Below, piece by piece: positions 8,225 to 17,298 of a stretch of DNA of 64,000 nucleotides (the first letter of the stretch is position 1; each line of letters starts with the position of its first letter). The notes below the pieces were generated by a model. The model was not told the DNA's origin and did not search any database. It saw only the letters and a list, made by a program, of their open reading frames with translations. This stretch comes from Companilactobacillus versmoldensis DSM 14857 = KCTC 3814 (GTDB lineage Bacteria; Bacillota; Bacilli; Lactobacillales; Lactobacillaceae), in assembly GCF_001434295.1 (NCBI RefSeq), contig NZ_AZFA01000011.1:1-64000 (forward strand). The letters run 5' to 3'. The position numbers were made by a program, and so were the translations under genes.

Positions 8225-9193
8225 TTAGCGTGTAACCTGTTGTCTCGTTTCAAGATGGTGAATACTACTAGCTCTTTCATCAAAACCGACAGTATTCCTA
8301 ACAATGAACCGCGGACGGTTATTGACTTGATCCAAGACCCTTCCTAAATAACTTCCAAAAATGCCTAATGACAAGAAGATCAAACCAAGACTAAACAAAA
8401 GTAAAGTTATTCCAGTCGTCATCGCTGTAAATCCGCCAGTAGCAATCAAGTAAATCAGATAAATCAGACCGCCGAGCAATGGCAATCCTGAAAAAAGATT
8501 GACTAGTTGCAATGGCTTCATTGAAAATGACGTAATACCATCCAATGATAATTTGATCATTTTAGATAAAGGATACTTCGTTTCACCAGCAATCCTTTCA
8601 TGACGGTGATACTCAACACTCGTTTGCTTGAAACCGATCCAGGTGACCTGTCCACGGACAAATGGATCATGTTCATGAAGACGTTGCATCTGATTGACCA
8701 CCTTACGATTCATCAAACGAAAATCGCCAGTATCCAACGGCATATTGATTGTTGCCAACTTTTGAAATGTCCGATAAAACATTGCAGCTGTGAATTTTTT
8801 AAAAATTGTTTCGCCATCACGCTTTTCTCTTTTGCCGTATACGATGTCATATCCTTGATGCCATTTTTCAATCATTCTGGGGATCACTTCAGGTGGATCT
8901 TGAAGGTCAGCGTCCATTACGACGACTGCGTCACCTGAGGTGTACTGCAATCCAGCGGTAATAGCTATTTGATGTCCAAAGTTACGTGAAAATTCAACGA
9001 TTTTGATATTATCATGTAGTTTAACTTCTGCATTGATAATTTCGACTGACCGATCTTTTGAACCATCGTCGACGAAAATCAATTCATAGTGTTCTGGTTG
9101 TTTTGATACAAATTTTTCAAGTGTATCAATGGTCGTCTTAATACCAGCTTCTTCATTGAAAACCGGCAAAACAACTGAAATTGTTTCTGTCAT
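8225..9193 (-). CDS. Polyprenyl-phosphate glycosyltransferase, GT2 (YkcC/GtrB-like)
   Basis: A 322-aa enzyme expected to transfer a sugar from a nucleotide donor to undecaprenyl phosphate. The GT-A domain covers residues 1-230: SVVLPVFNEE at the N-terminus, FVDDGSKD, the DXD region VVMDADLQDPPE near residue 95 and RDGETIFKK. Two C-terminal transmembrane helices (about 232-255 and 265-290) anchor it, as in DPM1/GtrB proteins. AAGGAAG precedes the ATG. It follows the GT39 gene at 49 nt from that gene's tail. By analogy with ykcC-ykcB, it would supply the lipid-linked sugar that the GT39 enzyme uses outside. Glucose, galactose and GlcNAc cannot be distinguished from sequence. Confidence 0.9.
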   Translation of the reverse strand: MTETISVVLPVFNEEAGIKTTIDTLEKFVSKQPEHYELIFVDDGSKDRSVEIINAEVKLHDNIKIVEFSRNFGHQIAITAGLQYTSGDAVVVMDADLQDPPEVIPRMIEKWHQGYDIVYGKREKRDGETIFKKFTAAMFYRTFQKLATINMPLDTGDFRLMNRKVVNQMQRLHEHDPFVRGQVTWIGFKQTSVEYHRHERIAGETKYPLSKMIKLSLDGITSFSMKPLQLVNLFSGLPLLGGLIYLIYLIATGGFTAMTTGITLLLFSLGLIFLSLGIFGSYLGRVLDQVNNRPRFIVRNTVGFDERASSIHHLETRQQVTR

Positions 9194-9241
9194 TATTAGA
9201 CTTCCTTTCTCAATTATTCAGTCTAAGTTTTTACCTAATCA

Positions 9242-9550
9242 TTATTTGTAAATGCTCGAAAGGTCATAAAGTGTTCCCGATTGACCAGGACCACCCATAC
9301 CGCCACCACCAGGTGTACCAGTTTGACCTGATTTCTTCGATGATGAGCCTGGAGCTTTAGTACCAGATGGTTTACTTCCAGCTTTGATACCAGCTGGTTT
9401 CTTTCCAGATGGCTTTTTAGATGGTTTACTTCCAGAAGGCTTTTTGCTGCCACTTGGGGCTTGATTACCACTTGGAGCACCGCTAGGTGTACCATTACCA
9501 CCTTGGCCAGGAGCACCTTGACCACCAGGTTGTTGACTATTTGCTGCACT
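9242..9550 (-). pseudogene. Severed C-terminal tail of the GT39 gene
   Basis: The codons after the TAA at 9551-9553 stay open in the same frame for 102 more residues. They encode a Gly/Pro/Ser/Lys repeat tail (GSKKPSGSKPSKKPSG type) ending GTLYDLSSIYK. This tail has the same composition as the internal linker of the upstream protein, and its end looks like a genuine protein terminus. One base change therefore appears to have cut the original roughly 801-aa protein. It would be translated only by readthrough. Confidence 0.65.
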
Positions 9551-11647
9551 TTAAGATTTCTCAGTTGTAGCCGAGGTTGGGATGCCAGAATTTGTAGTTG
9601 AAGAACTACTCTTCAAAGTAATCTTCTTTGCGTGCTTTTTGATCCAGCTAACAATTTCAGAATTACCACTACCAGTCTTACCACCAGAGTAGTAATACTT
9701 AACTTGACCGGATTTAACTAACTTCTTAAATTGAGCCAAAGTAATCGCTGGTTCAGTACCATTAAATCCACCCATTGCCATAACAGCTTTACCTGTCTTG
9801 ATAATGTATGGTGAAGCGGTACTTGAATCATCAGTAGCAAATAAATATTTGGCATTTCCTTGATGTTTTTCAACATATTTCAATAGTTCAGAGTTGACTT
9901 GGGAATTGCCCATGCCACCTCCACCGCCGCCCATACCGGCGGATTGAAGCAATGATGGTCCAGCACTTGGAATACCGTCACTAGAACCAGCAATCGTCGG
10001 TGTGAGAGACCACCATGTTGGAGCAATCATGATCAAAATAGATCCAATGATTGGCCAAGTATAAGCACGTTTTGCTTTCTTCGAGATCCAAGGCAAGATG
10101 TAGAGCACGATTGAAACCAAGATGCCTAATCCAGCTAAGATCCAAGCTAAAGTTGAATAATTATCACAAACATACCAAGCCTGTAATAAACTGGTACTTA
10201 AAATAGCTGTTGGTAGCATCAACGACCAGCCTGACTTGTGAAGCCATTGCTTGATCATTGTATAAAGTCCTACTCCACCTAGAGTGGCAATAGCAGGTGC
10301 CAACATAATCATGTAATAAGGATGGAAGAAACTGGCAACTGAGAAAAATCCAAATACGGGTACTAACCAAGCTGCCCAAAGCCATAATTCTTTTCTTTGT
10401 GGATTCAAAGACCACCAGTGTTTCATCTTCGAGCCTCTATAATAGAAGAAACTTGAAAAGAATCCAAGGATCGCCACGATCAATAACCAACTGATCTGTG
10501 GTCCTAATTCTTGCTGGAAGAGTCTTAATGGACCAGCGGTACCAATATTGAAGGCACCACCGCCTCCACCAGCCATTTGCTTGTTACCTTTTTTACTACT
10601 CTGTCCGGGTCCGCCTTGACCACCTTGGCCAGGTCCTCCTTGACTGCCTTGACCGCCTGGTTGACCAGTCTTACCTTTTGAACCACTTGGTTTTGCGGGA
10701 GGATTGCCTTCTTTAGAACCCTTCTTTGAGCCAGTCGGTGGGGTCATGCCTTCTTTTGAGCCACCTTTTTTACTATTGCCCATTCCTGGGAAAGCACCAC
10801 CAGTACCAGTCGATTGACCTAATAATCTTTGAGCACCATTGTAACCAAAAGCTAATTCCAAAGCCGAATTAGTTTCAGAACCACCCTCATAAGGACGATC
10901 ATTGGCATTAGTCATATCAACTGATAATGGCCAGATCAATGTGAATACTGCTAAAAATATCGTAGCAATACCTAGATGTAATAATTTTTTCTTCCAATTG
11001 ATCTTCGTTGCGATCCAATAATAGAAGTAAAGAGCTGGAAGTAACATGAAGGCTTGCAACATTTTAACGTTAAATGCTACCCCCATGATGGCAAAGCCGA
11101 TCCAAAGATAAAATTGTTTAGATTTGAAAACAGCTTTTTGAACAAAAAATATTGATAGTAACAAGAAGAAAATCAATGTTGCATCCATGTTGTTGGTTCT
11201 TGAATCTGCAACAACGATCGGTGTCAATGTCATAATAAGAGCTGATAACCGGGCAGGAATACGTCCGAATCTTTTACCAATCATGTTGTAGATCAAATAT
11301 ACCGAAGCAATCCCGAAAAGGATCGATGGTAGAACGACACTCCAACCATGAACTCCAAAAATTTTAGCTGATATAGCCATAAACCATAAAGCAACAGGTG
11401 GTTTATCAACAGTAATGTATCCGGCAGGATCAAAGCTAGCATACCAGAAATTTTTAAAACTCTGGGTCATACTTTCTACCGCAGCCGTGTAGAAACTATT
11501 AGCTTCACCAGCTTCCCAAATATTCCAGGCATATAAAAATGCCGCTAAAATCAAAATGGCGATTAACCAATAATCCCACTTAGCAGTTCTCAAGCGGGCA
11601 ATAAAGCCATGTTGCCTCCTTGTGTTACGCGGTTCTTTTGATTCCAT
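9551..11647 (-). CDS. Integral-membrane glycosyltransferase, GT39/ArnT-like (YkcB-like)
   Basis: A 698-aa multi-span protein of the PMT/ArnT superfamily, expected to move a sugar from polyprenyl phosphate onto an extracytoplasmic acceptor. The N-terminus carries the first helix and the luminal acidic loop (WEAGEANSFYTAAVESM, then the DKPPVALW segment). About 11-12 helices follow. Between helices near residues 275-365 there is a long Gly/Pro/Ser/Lys-rich insert with runs such as GGQGGPGQGG. After the last helix, a small soluble domain (LFATDDSSTASPYIIKTG) is typical of YkcB proteins. The frame ends at a TAA that continues in frame for 102 more codons, so it is probably shortened; membrane and catalytic parts are intact. 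GGAG precedes the ATG. Confidence 0.88.
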   Translation of the reverse strand: MESKEPRNTRRQHGFIARLRTAKWDYWLIAILILAAFLYAWNIWEAGEANSFYTAAVESMTQSFKNFWYASFDPAGYITVDKPPVALWFMAISAKIFGVHGWSVVLPSILFGIASVYLIYNMIGKRFGRIPARLSALIMTLTPIVVADSRTNNMDATLIFFLLLSIFFVQKAVFKSKQFYLWIGFAIMGVAFNVKMLQAFMLLPALYFYYWIATKINWKKKLLHLGIATIFLAVFTLIWPLSVDMTNANDRPYEGGSETNSALELAFGYNGAQRLLGQSTGTGGAFPGMGNSKKGGSKEGMTPPTGSKKGSKEGNPPAKPSGSKGKTGQPGGQGSQGGPGQGGQGGPGQSSKKGNKQMAGGGGGAFNIGTAGPLRLFQQELGPQISWLLIVAILGFFSSFFYYRGSKMKHWWSLNPQRKELWLWAAWLVPVFGFFSVASFFHPYYMIMLAPAIATLGGVGLYTMIKQWLHKSGWSLMLPTAILSTSLLQAWYVCDNYSTLAWILAGLGILVSIVLYILPWISKKAKRAYTWPIIGSILIMIAPTWWSLTPTIAGSSDGIPSAGPSLLQSAGMGGGGGGMGNSQVNSELLKYVEKHQGNAKYLFATDDSSTASPYIIKTGKAVMAMGGFNGTEPAITLAQFKKLVKSGQVKYYYSGGKTGSGNSEIVSWIKKHAKKITLKSSSSTTNSGIPTSATTEKS

Positions 11648-11666
11648 TTATTATTATTCTCCAATC

Positions 11667-11756
11667 TTAAAGGGCCATATTGATTAGGAAACAAATCCCC
11701 GCATACAACAATACGGACAGGTAAATTGGCATTGTTTTTGTTAAATGTCTTTTCAT
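11667..11756 (-). CDS. 29-aa membrane peptide upstream of the GT39 gene
   Basis: MKRHLTKTM is followed by a hydrophobic helix and a short end. GGGAG lies 8 nt before the ATG. The stop is 19 nt before the GT39 start, so it is the first cistron of the glycosyltransferase operon. A basic N-terminus plus one helix suggests a small membrane peptide or a leader peptide coupled to GT39 translation. No family recognised. Confidence 0.5.
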   Translation of the reverse strand: MKRHLTKTMPIYLSVLLYAGICFLINMAL

Positions 11757-11801
11757 TTGTTTCACTCCCTTTTTCAACGCTGAATACAGAATAATCGACT
11801 C

Positions 11802-11820
11802 AACTTAAACCAAACTTAAA
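11802..11820. promoter_or_regulatory. Direct repeat AACTTAAA, candidate response-regulator site
   Basis: AACTTAAA occurs at 11802-11809 and again at 11813-11820, a period of exactly 11 bp. OmpR/PhoB-type regulators bind tandem half-sites with this helical period. It lies in the divergent promoter region between the glycosyltransferase operon and the OmpR-type regulator gene, so autoregulation or control of the operon is plausible. Confidence 0.35.
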
Positions 11821-11924
11821 TAATTATCTCAATTTAAAAAGATTTGATTTTTGATAAAAAATGAAATAACATTCAAAACAATCATTTATAATAGACACAT
11901 CGAAAAAAGGAGAGCGGAACTTTT

Positions 11925-12623
11925 ATGGATAACAATATTAAAATCTTAGTAGTCGAAGACGATGTTGATTTGGCTAACAACATCGAGTCTTTCTTATCTG
12001 ACTTTGCCAAAATCGATATCGAAAATGATGGCCTTTCAGGTAAATTCGATGCTGAAGAAGGTGTTTATGACCTGATTATCCTGGACCTAATGCTTCCAGG
12101 TATGAACGGCTATGACGTCTTAAAAAATATCCGAACTGAAAAAATCAACACCCCTGTGTTGATTTTGACAGCCAAAGCTGAATTAGACGATAAATTACGA
12201 GGCTTTGATTTAGGAGCCGATGATTATTTGACTAAGCCATTCCATCGGGAAGAATTACTAGTTCGGGTCAAATCACTTTTAAAAAGAAGCGGTGCCTTAG
12301 CTGATGATTCAATTTTGAAGATCAATGATATTGAGATCAATTTAAATAATCATGAGGTAAATATCGAAGATCAACCGATTTCTTTGAATGGTAAGGAATA
12401 TGACTTGTTAGTTTATCTGGTCCAAAATAAAAATACTATTTTGACTAAAGATCAGATTTTTGAAAGAATCTGGGGATTTGACTCAGACACTTCCATTACC
12501 GTTGTCGAAGTTTATATGAGTAATTTAAGAAAAAAATTACGACCATCTAAAAACGATTATCTAATCAAGACAATCAGAAATGTTGGGTATATCTTCCAAA
12601 ATGAAGAAACAGCGAAAAACTAA
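11925..12623 (+). CDS. OmpR/PhoB-family response regulator
   Basis: A 232-aa DNA-binding response regulator. The receiver domain covers residues 5-118, with the acidic pocket VVEDD, the phospho-acceptor Asp54 in LIILDLMLPGMNG, the Thr in LILTAKAE and Lys104 in DYLTKPF. The C-terminal winged-helix effector covers about 130-228, with LNGKEYDLLVYLVQN, the recognition-helix region and VRNVGYIF-type end (read here as IRNVGYIF). AAAGGAGAGCGG precedes the ATG. It overlaps the kinase gene by 23 nt. The divergent glycosyltransferase operon suggests a role in cell-envelope glycosylation or stress; the signal is unknown. Confidence 0.93.
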   Translation: MDNNIKILVVEDDVDLANNIESFLSDFAKIDIENDGLSGKFDAEEGVYDLIILDLMLPGMNGYDVLKNIRTEKINTPVLILTAKAELDDKLRGFDLGADDYLTKPFHREELLVRVKSLLKRSGALADDSILKINDIEINLNNHEVNIEDQPISLNGKEYDLLVYLVQNKNTILTKDQIFERIWGFDSDTSITVVEVYMSNLRKKLRPSKNDYLIKTIRNVGYIFQNEETAKN

Positions 12624-13926
12624 ATTAACAAAAATCATTCGTCGACAACAACTACAGTTATTCTTCTTAGTCATGGCTACCTTTGCCATCCTTTTCATCA
12701 CCTTGGGATTTATCTTGGTCAACTCTTTTTATAATTCCACTTACAATGGAATCGATAAAGGTGTCAAAGACCAAGTAAATTCAATAAAATTTTCTCCTAA
12801 AAATCAGCCTCATGGGCCAAACGACCTTCATGATGCGGCAAACAAGACACCACAACCAAAGGCACCTTTTCAAACTTCAATTTTGATTTACAGCCCTGAA
12901 GGTAAATTACTGAACAAATCTAGCTTGGGAAATCGTTATAATTTGTTGAAAAATTTGCCTTTGAAAAAATCAACCGTTAATAAGCGACAAACTTTAGTCG
13001 TGAAAGATATGAGTTTCCGGACGGAATTAGTTAAAGTTTCAAAATCAAACAATAGCCCGATTTATGCGGGACAATACGTGATGGTCGTACAAAATATTGA
13101 TAATCAAATGCAATCACTACAAGATTTCGAACGAATCGTTATTATTTCCTTTGTCACCTTTTGGCTGATATCGTTGATCCTATCGTATTTCTTGACTCGC
13201 CTGACTATGCGGCCGATTATCACTTCTTGGAAGAAACAAAGTGAATTTGTGAATGATGCGGCTCATGAGTTGAGGACTCCTTTGGCAATTATTCAGGGTA
13301 AACTGGAATATATGTTTACTAAGCCCAACAAAACTATTATCGATGAAGCTGAATCCATTTCTGTTTCACTTGATGAAGTCAACCGTTTGAATTCACTGAC
13401 AAATAGTCTTTTGGAACTTGCTAGAGCTGACCAAGCCACTACCAAAGTTTCAATGCGACTCACGGAGCCAGAACATTTTTTGCCGGACCCTATCAAACCA
13501 TTCAAGGATATTATCGAATCGCAAAATAAACATTTCGAAATCGATATCCATGAAAAAATTACTTTGCGTGTTGATAAGGATAAGATCAAGCAATTACTGA
13601 TCATCCTTTTAGATAATGCCACCAAATATACTCCCGAGGGTGGAACTATCAAGATCTATGATTATCTGGACAATGGTAAATATTATTTTGCCGTTTCTGA
13701 TACAGGTGTGGGAATATCTGATGCGGACAAACAAAAGATTTTTGGCCGCTTTTATCGAGTTGATAAATCCAGAACTAAACCCACTGGTGGCAACGGATTA
13801 GGTTTGGCAATCGCTAAACAAATTGTCGGGATACACCATGGTAAAATCTTTGTCAAAGATAACCACCCTACTGGTAGTATCTTTACTGTTGAGTTACCAG
13901 TTAGACATAAACAATTGAAATCATAA
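12601..13926 (+). CDS. Sensor histidine kinase
   Basis: A 441-aa membrane kinase partnering the upstream regulator. The start at 12601 (MKKQRKTKL) is preferred; an in-frame ATG seven codons earlier lacks a ribosome site. TM1 is about residues 20-42. An extracytoplasmic sensor of about 130 aa is rich in Asn/Pro/Lys and has a PAS-like SILIYSPEGKLL strand. TM2 is about 178-200. The H box AAHELRTPLA has the phospho-accepting His near 222. The N box is LLDNATKYTPEGG, G1 is SDTGVGI and G2 is GGNGLGLAIA. There is no obvious HAMP domain. A terminator follows immediately. Confidence 0.93.
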   Translation: MKKQRKTKLTKIIRRQQLQLFFLVMATFAILFITLGFILVNSFYNSTYNGIDKGVKDQVNSIKFSPKNQPHGPNDLHDAANKTPQPKAPFQTSILIYSPEGKLLNKSSLGNRYNLLKNLPLKKSTVNKRQTLVVKDMSFRTELVKVSKSNNSPIYAGQYVMVVQNIDNQMQSLQDFERIVIISFVTFWLISLILSYFLTRLTMRPIITSWKKQSEFVNDAAHELRTPLAIIQGKLEYMFTKPNKTIIDEAESISVSLDEVNRLNSLTNSLLELARADQATTKVSMRLTEPEHFLPDPIKPFKDIIESQNKHFEIDIHEKITLRVDKDKIKQLLIILLDNATKYTPEGGTIKIYDYLDNGKYYFAVSDTGVGISDADKQKIFGRFYRVDKSRTKPTGGNGLGLAIAKQIVGIHHGKIFVKDNHPTGSIFTVELPVRHKQLKS

Positions 13927-13962
13927 AAAAAGTCCAGATGAATACATCATCTGGACTTTTTC
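13924..13962 (+). terminator. Terminator of the two-component operon
   Basis: AAAGTCCAGATG / CATCTGGACTTT stem with T-run directly after the kinase stop. Confidence 0.9.
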
Positions 13963-14072
13963 TATGCTTTTAAAATACTTAATTTTGTTTAAAAAATAAA
14001 AATAATGTTAGATCAAGCGCCGTTTTAGACAATCATTCGTTATGATTTTGCAGACTTTTCCCTAATAAATAC

Positions 14073-14086
14073 ATGCTAAGATACAG
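14073..14086 (+). promoter_or_regulatory. Extended -10 promoter motif of WxL-like gene 1
   Basis: ATGCTAAGATACAG contains TGC-TAAGAT, an extended -10 shape. Matching motifs lie before the second (about 17251) and third (about 20477) paralogues, with a consensus near ATGATAAGATRCAG. No good -35 is visible at any of the three, which suggests an activator or another shared control. Confidence 0.4.
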
Positions 14087-14121
14087 ATTTGCGAATAATA
14101 TATTTATTTCTGGGAGAAACT

Positions 14122-17114
14122 ATGAAATCTAAAACACATCTTTTGATTTCACTAACAGCAATTTTAATCAGTGTAATAAGTCTATTTATTTTTTTACTAA
14201 TAAATCAGCCTCTAACGCAGAAGAGAATCTTAACATTACTAAAAAATTAGATATTGTTGAAATAAAAAATCGTAAAGATACTTCCGTACTGAGAATCAAA
14301 TACACTTTACCATCTGATAATCCAGTCATCGTCCTTAACTCTCCGCAATTCAAAAATATCGATATCACAAAGTTGAAAAAGAAAATTGGCGATAAGAATA
14401 TTAGTATTAAAGAAGATGATAAAAAAATTTTTATTAATTTAAAAAACAATATTGATCCAAGAGGAAATGGCGAATTTTTGCTGGAAACGTTAAATCAAAA
14501 TAAGACAGATTTGACTTTTACTGATTCGAAAGCAAGTATCCTTACGAAAAAAGTATTAAATGACAATCAATCAGCAGATCACACTATTGATTCAGCTATT
14601 TCGTCATCCCCTGAAACAAGTCAATCTAGTCAATCATCCAGTACGACAAATCAACCAACATCTGAATCTAAAAATAATTACGACTCATCTGATTTGTCAA
14701 AAAGTGCTACCTTTACCGACACTGGTGGTGATCCGATATCAGACGACGAAACAGATCCAGAATCGCAGTGGATCTCCTCAAGAAAATTAAAAATCTCTCC
14801 AGGTCCGGCACAAAAATTAACTGATGGTAGGCAGGTAGTTCCGGTAATTTATTTTGGTGCTTTAAATTACGCACTAGAGAATATTAATATTCACGAATCA
14901 ATTGGTGACCGACCTTCTTCAGAATCATTTGGCGACCTTGTTTCGATTCCAGGAGCTGATGGACAACTCTCCATCAATAAAGGTGAAGGTCGTAAAAATA
15001 ATATCACCGCAGCCAACACTGCAGTAATCATTGTCCCTAAAGGTGGCAATGTTTTTGATAAACAAACCAAAACCTTTGACGGCAATAAAAATGAATGGCT
15101 GACTAATACCTTTGGGGACGGTTTATTAACTGGTGGTGGCCATGTCATTACTAACTTTTTAGGTTCTCAAAGAAATCATGTCACGACCAACCTTTATAAT
15201 CTTGTCAGTCCTAGTGGTACTTGGTCTCAACCCAATTTATTAGGTGTTGATAATAAAACTGGTAAAGGTGACCACCGCATTGCGTTAGATGAGGGTTCCG
15301 AAAGATTTTATACTAGGGATGATCCTGTAACTAAGCTTCCCCAACAACGGATAACTTTTGACCAAGCAAATGGTCGATACGAAAAAATAAAAATTTCGAT
15401 CACCCAGGGATTTCAAGCCGATGGATCGATCTATGTTCACATCAATTTTAAAAATATTGGTAATACTAGAATCCCACATTTCACAGGTTATGCCTTTAGA
15501 GATATTACTTTTATGAGAAATCACAGCGTCAATAATTTTGATAAAAATACCGTTTTAAGATCACTGGGACAAAACCGCGGAGTTTATGCATCACGAAAAG
15601 ACCTGAATGGTAGTATCAGATTCCGTTTAAATGAATTTGAAGATTCTCCCTATGCTTGGTCAGCACGTGGCACTAGTTCAACTTTTTTCAGCACTACTCA
15701 AACTGACTTTCCGTGGCGACATTACTCATCTGAAATGTCGGGAAAAAATGATGAATGGTATAACATCTATGATCATGGAGATAAAGAACTTGCCCTCCCA
15801 TTAGGAAAACGATTCGTCGGTGAAAATGGGGCTTCTGGATGGGACTCGGGAATTTCAATGCACACTGAAGGTCAACCTTTAGCTTACGGTGAATCAGTTT
15901 CTATGAGTTATGAAATTGTGTATGCAGCAATGAGCTCTAACCCAATGATTGGGATAAATCAAAAAGGAACTTCAAATAATCCTTATGTCGTCGATTCTGA
16001 TTCAAAAAATATAAATGTCGATGGTGGCTGGGCCCATTTAGGTGAATCAGAAATATCAATGCGGTACTTGATCGATGCTAAAAATAACAAAGATAAATCT
16101 GAAATAATCAATCATGGGACTTTGATATTTAACAAGACACAAACGCCATCTCAGCAAAAAGTTGCTGAAAGACAGGCGTGGGGCTCTAAAATACCAATCG
16201 AAAATCTAAGACCAGGTAAACATACGATCAGCTTTTTGGCGACAGATAAAAACGATCCACCTCGTAGTTCTTCGATCAGAACATTGGTAATTGAGATCCC
16301 CAAAAATGCCACTAAAGAACCGCAAATAAAAATCCTTTCCCCTGCAATCCATCAAGAAAACACACCTTTTCATCCAGCTAACCAGGCTATGAACATCAGT
16401 GGTTTCTGGTCTGATAATGACAACGAGTATGTGGACATCACCTATGAATTAGACGATTGTGGAAGTAAAAAACATCTATTTAAAAATGCCAAAAACGACA
16501 AGGGAGAAACGATGCCTTGGGAGTTTGATAATTATTCAATTCAAGATCTCAACGATACGAAAATACATCATCTTACTTTTGAAATCGACGATCATGATCC
16601 AAAAACAGAAAATGCCAAAGATATCCTTTATTTCCAGCATGTCCATGGAGATTATCAAATTATCGTCCCTGATACGATCGATTTTGGTACCTTCCATTTA
16701 CTACCGAATCAAAAAGTAACTGCTAAGCCAAAAGTTTCCGGTAATCTTATCTTCAAAGATTATCGTCCGGAAAATGCACCAGGACTAGATATTAATTTAA
16801 CGACAAATAATTTTGTTCAAAATCAAAGATTTAATCAGATCGATAATAGTATTGATGAAAATAATCCGACACCATCAGTAACTCTCGACAACCAAGTTTT
16901 TTGGAACAATCAAGTTTCAGAAACGCCTATTAACGGTCATTCATCGTTTAAAATCAAAGAACAGCTCAAACCACAGGCTGGTAAATGGCAAACTTCCATC
17001 GACCTAACACATGAATTTGAAAAAGGCTTAAAGATGAACATCACCATGCCAAATGGAGTCCGCCAAGGGACATTCAATAGTACTTGGGTTTGGACGGTCA
17101 AAGATGCTATCTAG
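14122..17114 (+). CDS. WxL-like secreted surface protein, paralogue 1 (frameshifted at T7)
   Basis: First of three tandem paralogues. GGGAG precedes ATG 14122, which opens a signal peptide (MKSKTHLLISLTAILISV...). The frame is lost at T7 (14189-14195); reading resumes one base back and continues to 17114. One more T would give a single 997-aa protein with signal peptidase-like site SASNA|EEN. Domains: N-terminal beta domain (KNRKDTSVLRIKYTL, closely matching paralogue 2), Ser/Thr linker, large central domain (VIYFGALNYAL, RNHVTTNL, FEDSPYAWSARG, GISMHTEG), two Ig-like modules (GFWSDNDNEYVDITYELDD), then a WxL-like end with IDFGTF and STWVWTVKDAI. The downstream ATG at 14373 would lose the export signal and half of the first domain. 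Confidence 0.75.
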
Positions 17115-17126
17115 TGATTTTTATCA

Positions 17127-17162
17127 TAAAAACATTACTTTTCGTAAGTAATGTTTTTTTTA
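17127..17162 (+). terminator. Terminator of WxL-like gene 1
   Basis: AAACATTACTT / AAGTAATGTTT stem with loop TTCGT and T8. Confidence 0.9.
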
Positions 17163-17247
17163 TGTTTTTAATTAAATATATTTTCCAAAAATGTCCAATT
17201 CCAAAAGCATTTTACTATCTAAATTAAAGCCTGAAACCTATTCATCA

Positions 17248-17264
17248 ATGATATTATGCAAGTT
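17248..17264 (+). promoter_or_regulatory. Extended -10 promoter motif of WxL-like gene 2
   Basis: ATGATATTATGCAA contains TGA-TATTAT and aligns with the motifs before paralogues 1 and 3. Confidence 0.4.
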
Positions 17265-17298
17265 TGTAATAACCATTCGTGAATAAAGGAGACTATTT

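Noticed and set aside
8020-8235. 71-codon plus-strand ORF
   Set aside because: No ribosome site, odd composition, and it is antisense to the better supported 40-aa ORF.
9235-9549. 104-codon minus-strand frame rich in Val/Leu/Lys
   Set aside because: It is an out-of-frame reading of the Gly/Pro/Ser-rich tail of the GT39 gene; the frame continuous with GT39 gives the sensible sequence.
14373-14460. ATG at 14373 as the true start of the first surface protein
   Set aside because: It would remove the signal peptide and half of a domain that is clearly homologous to paralogue 2; sequence upstream in the other frame supplies both.
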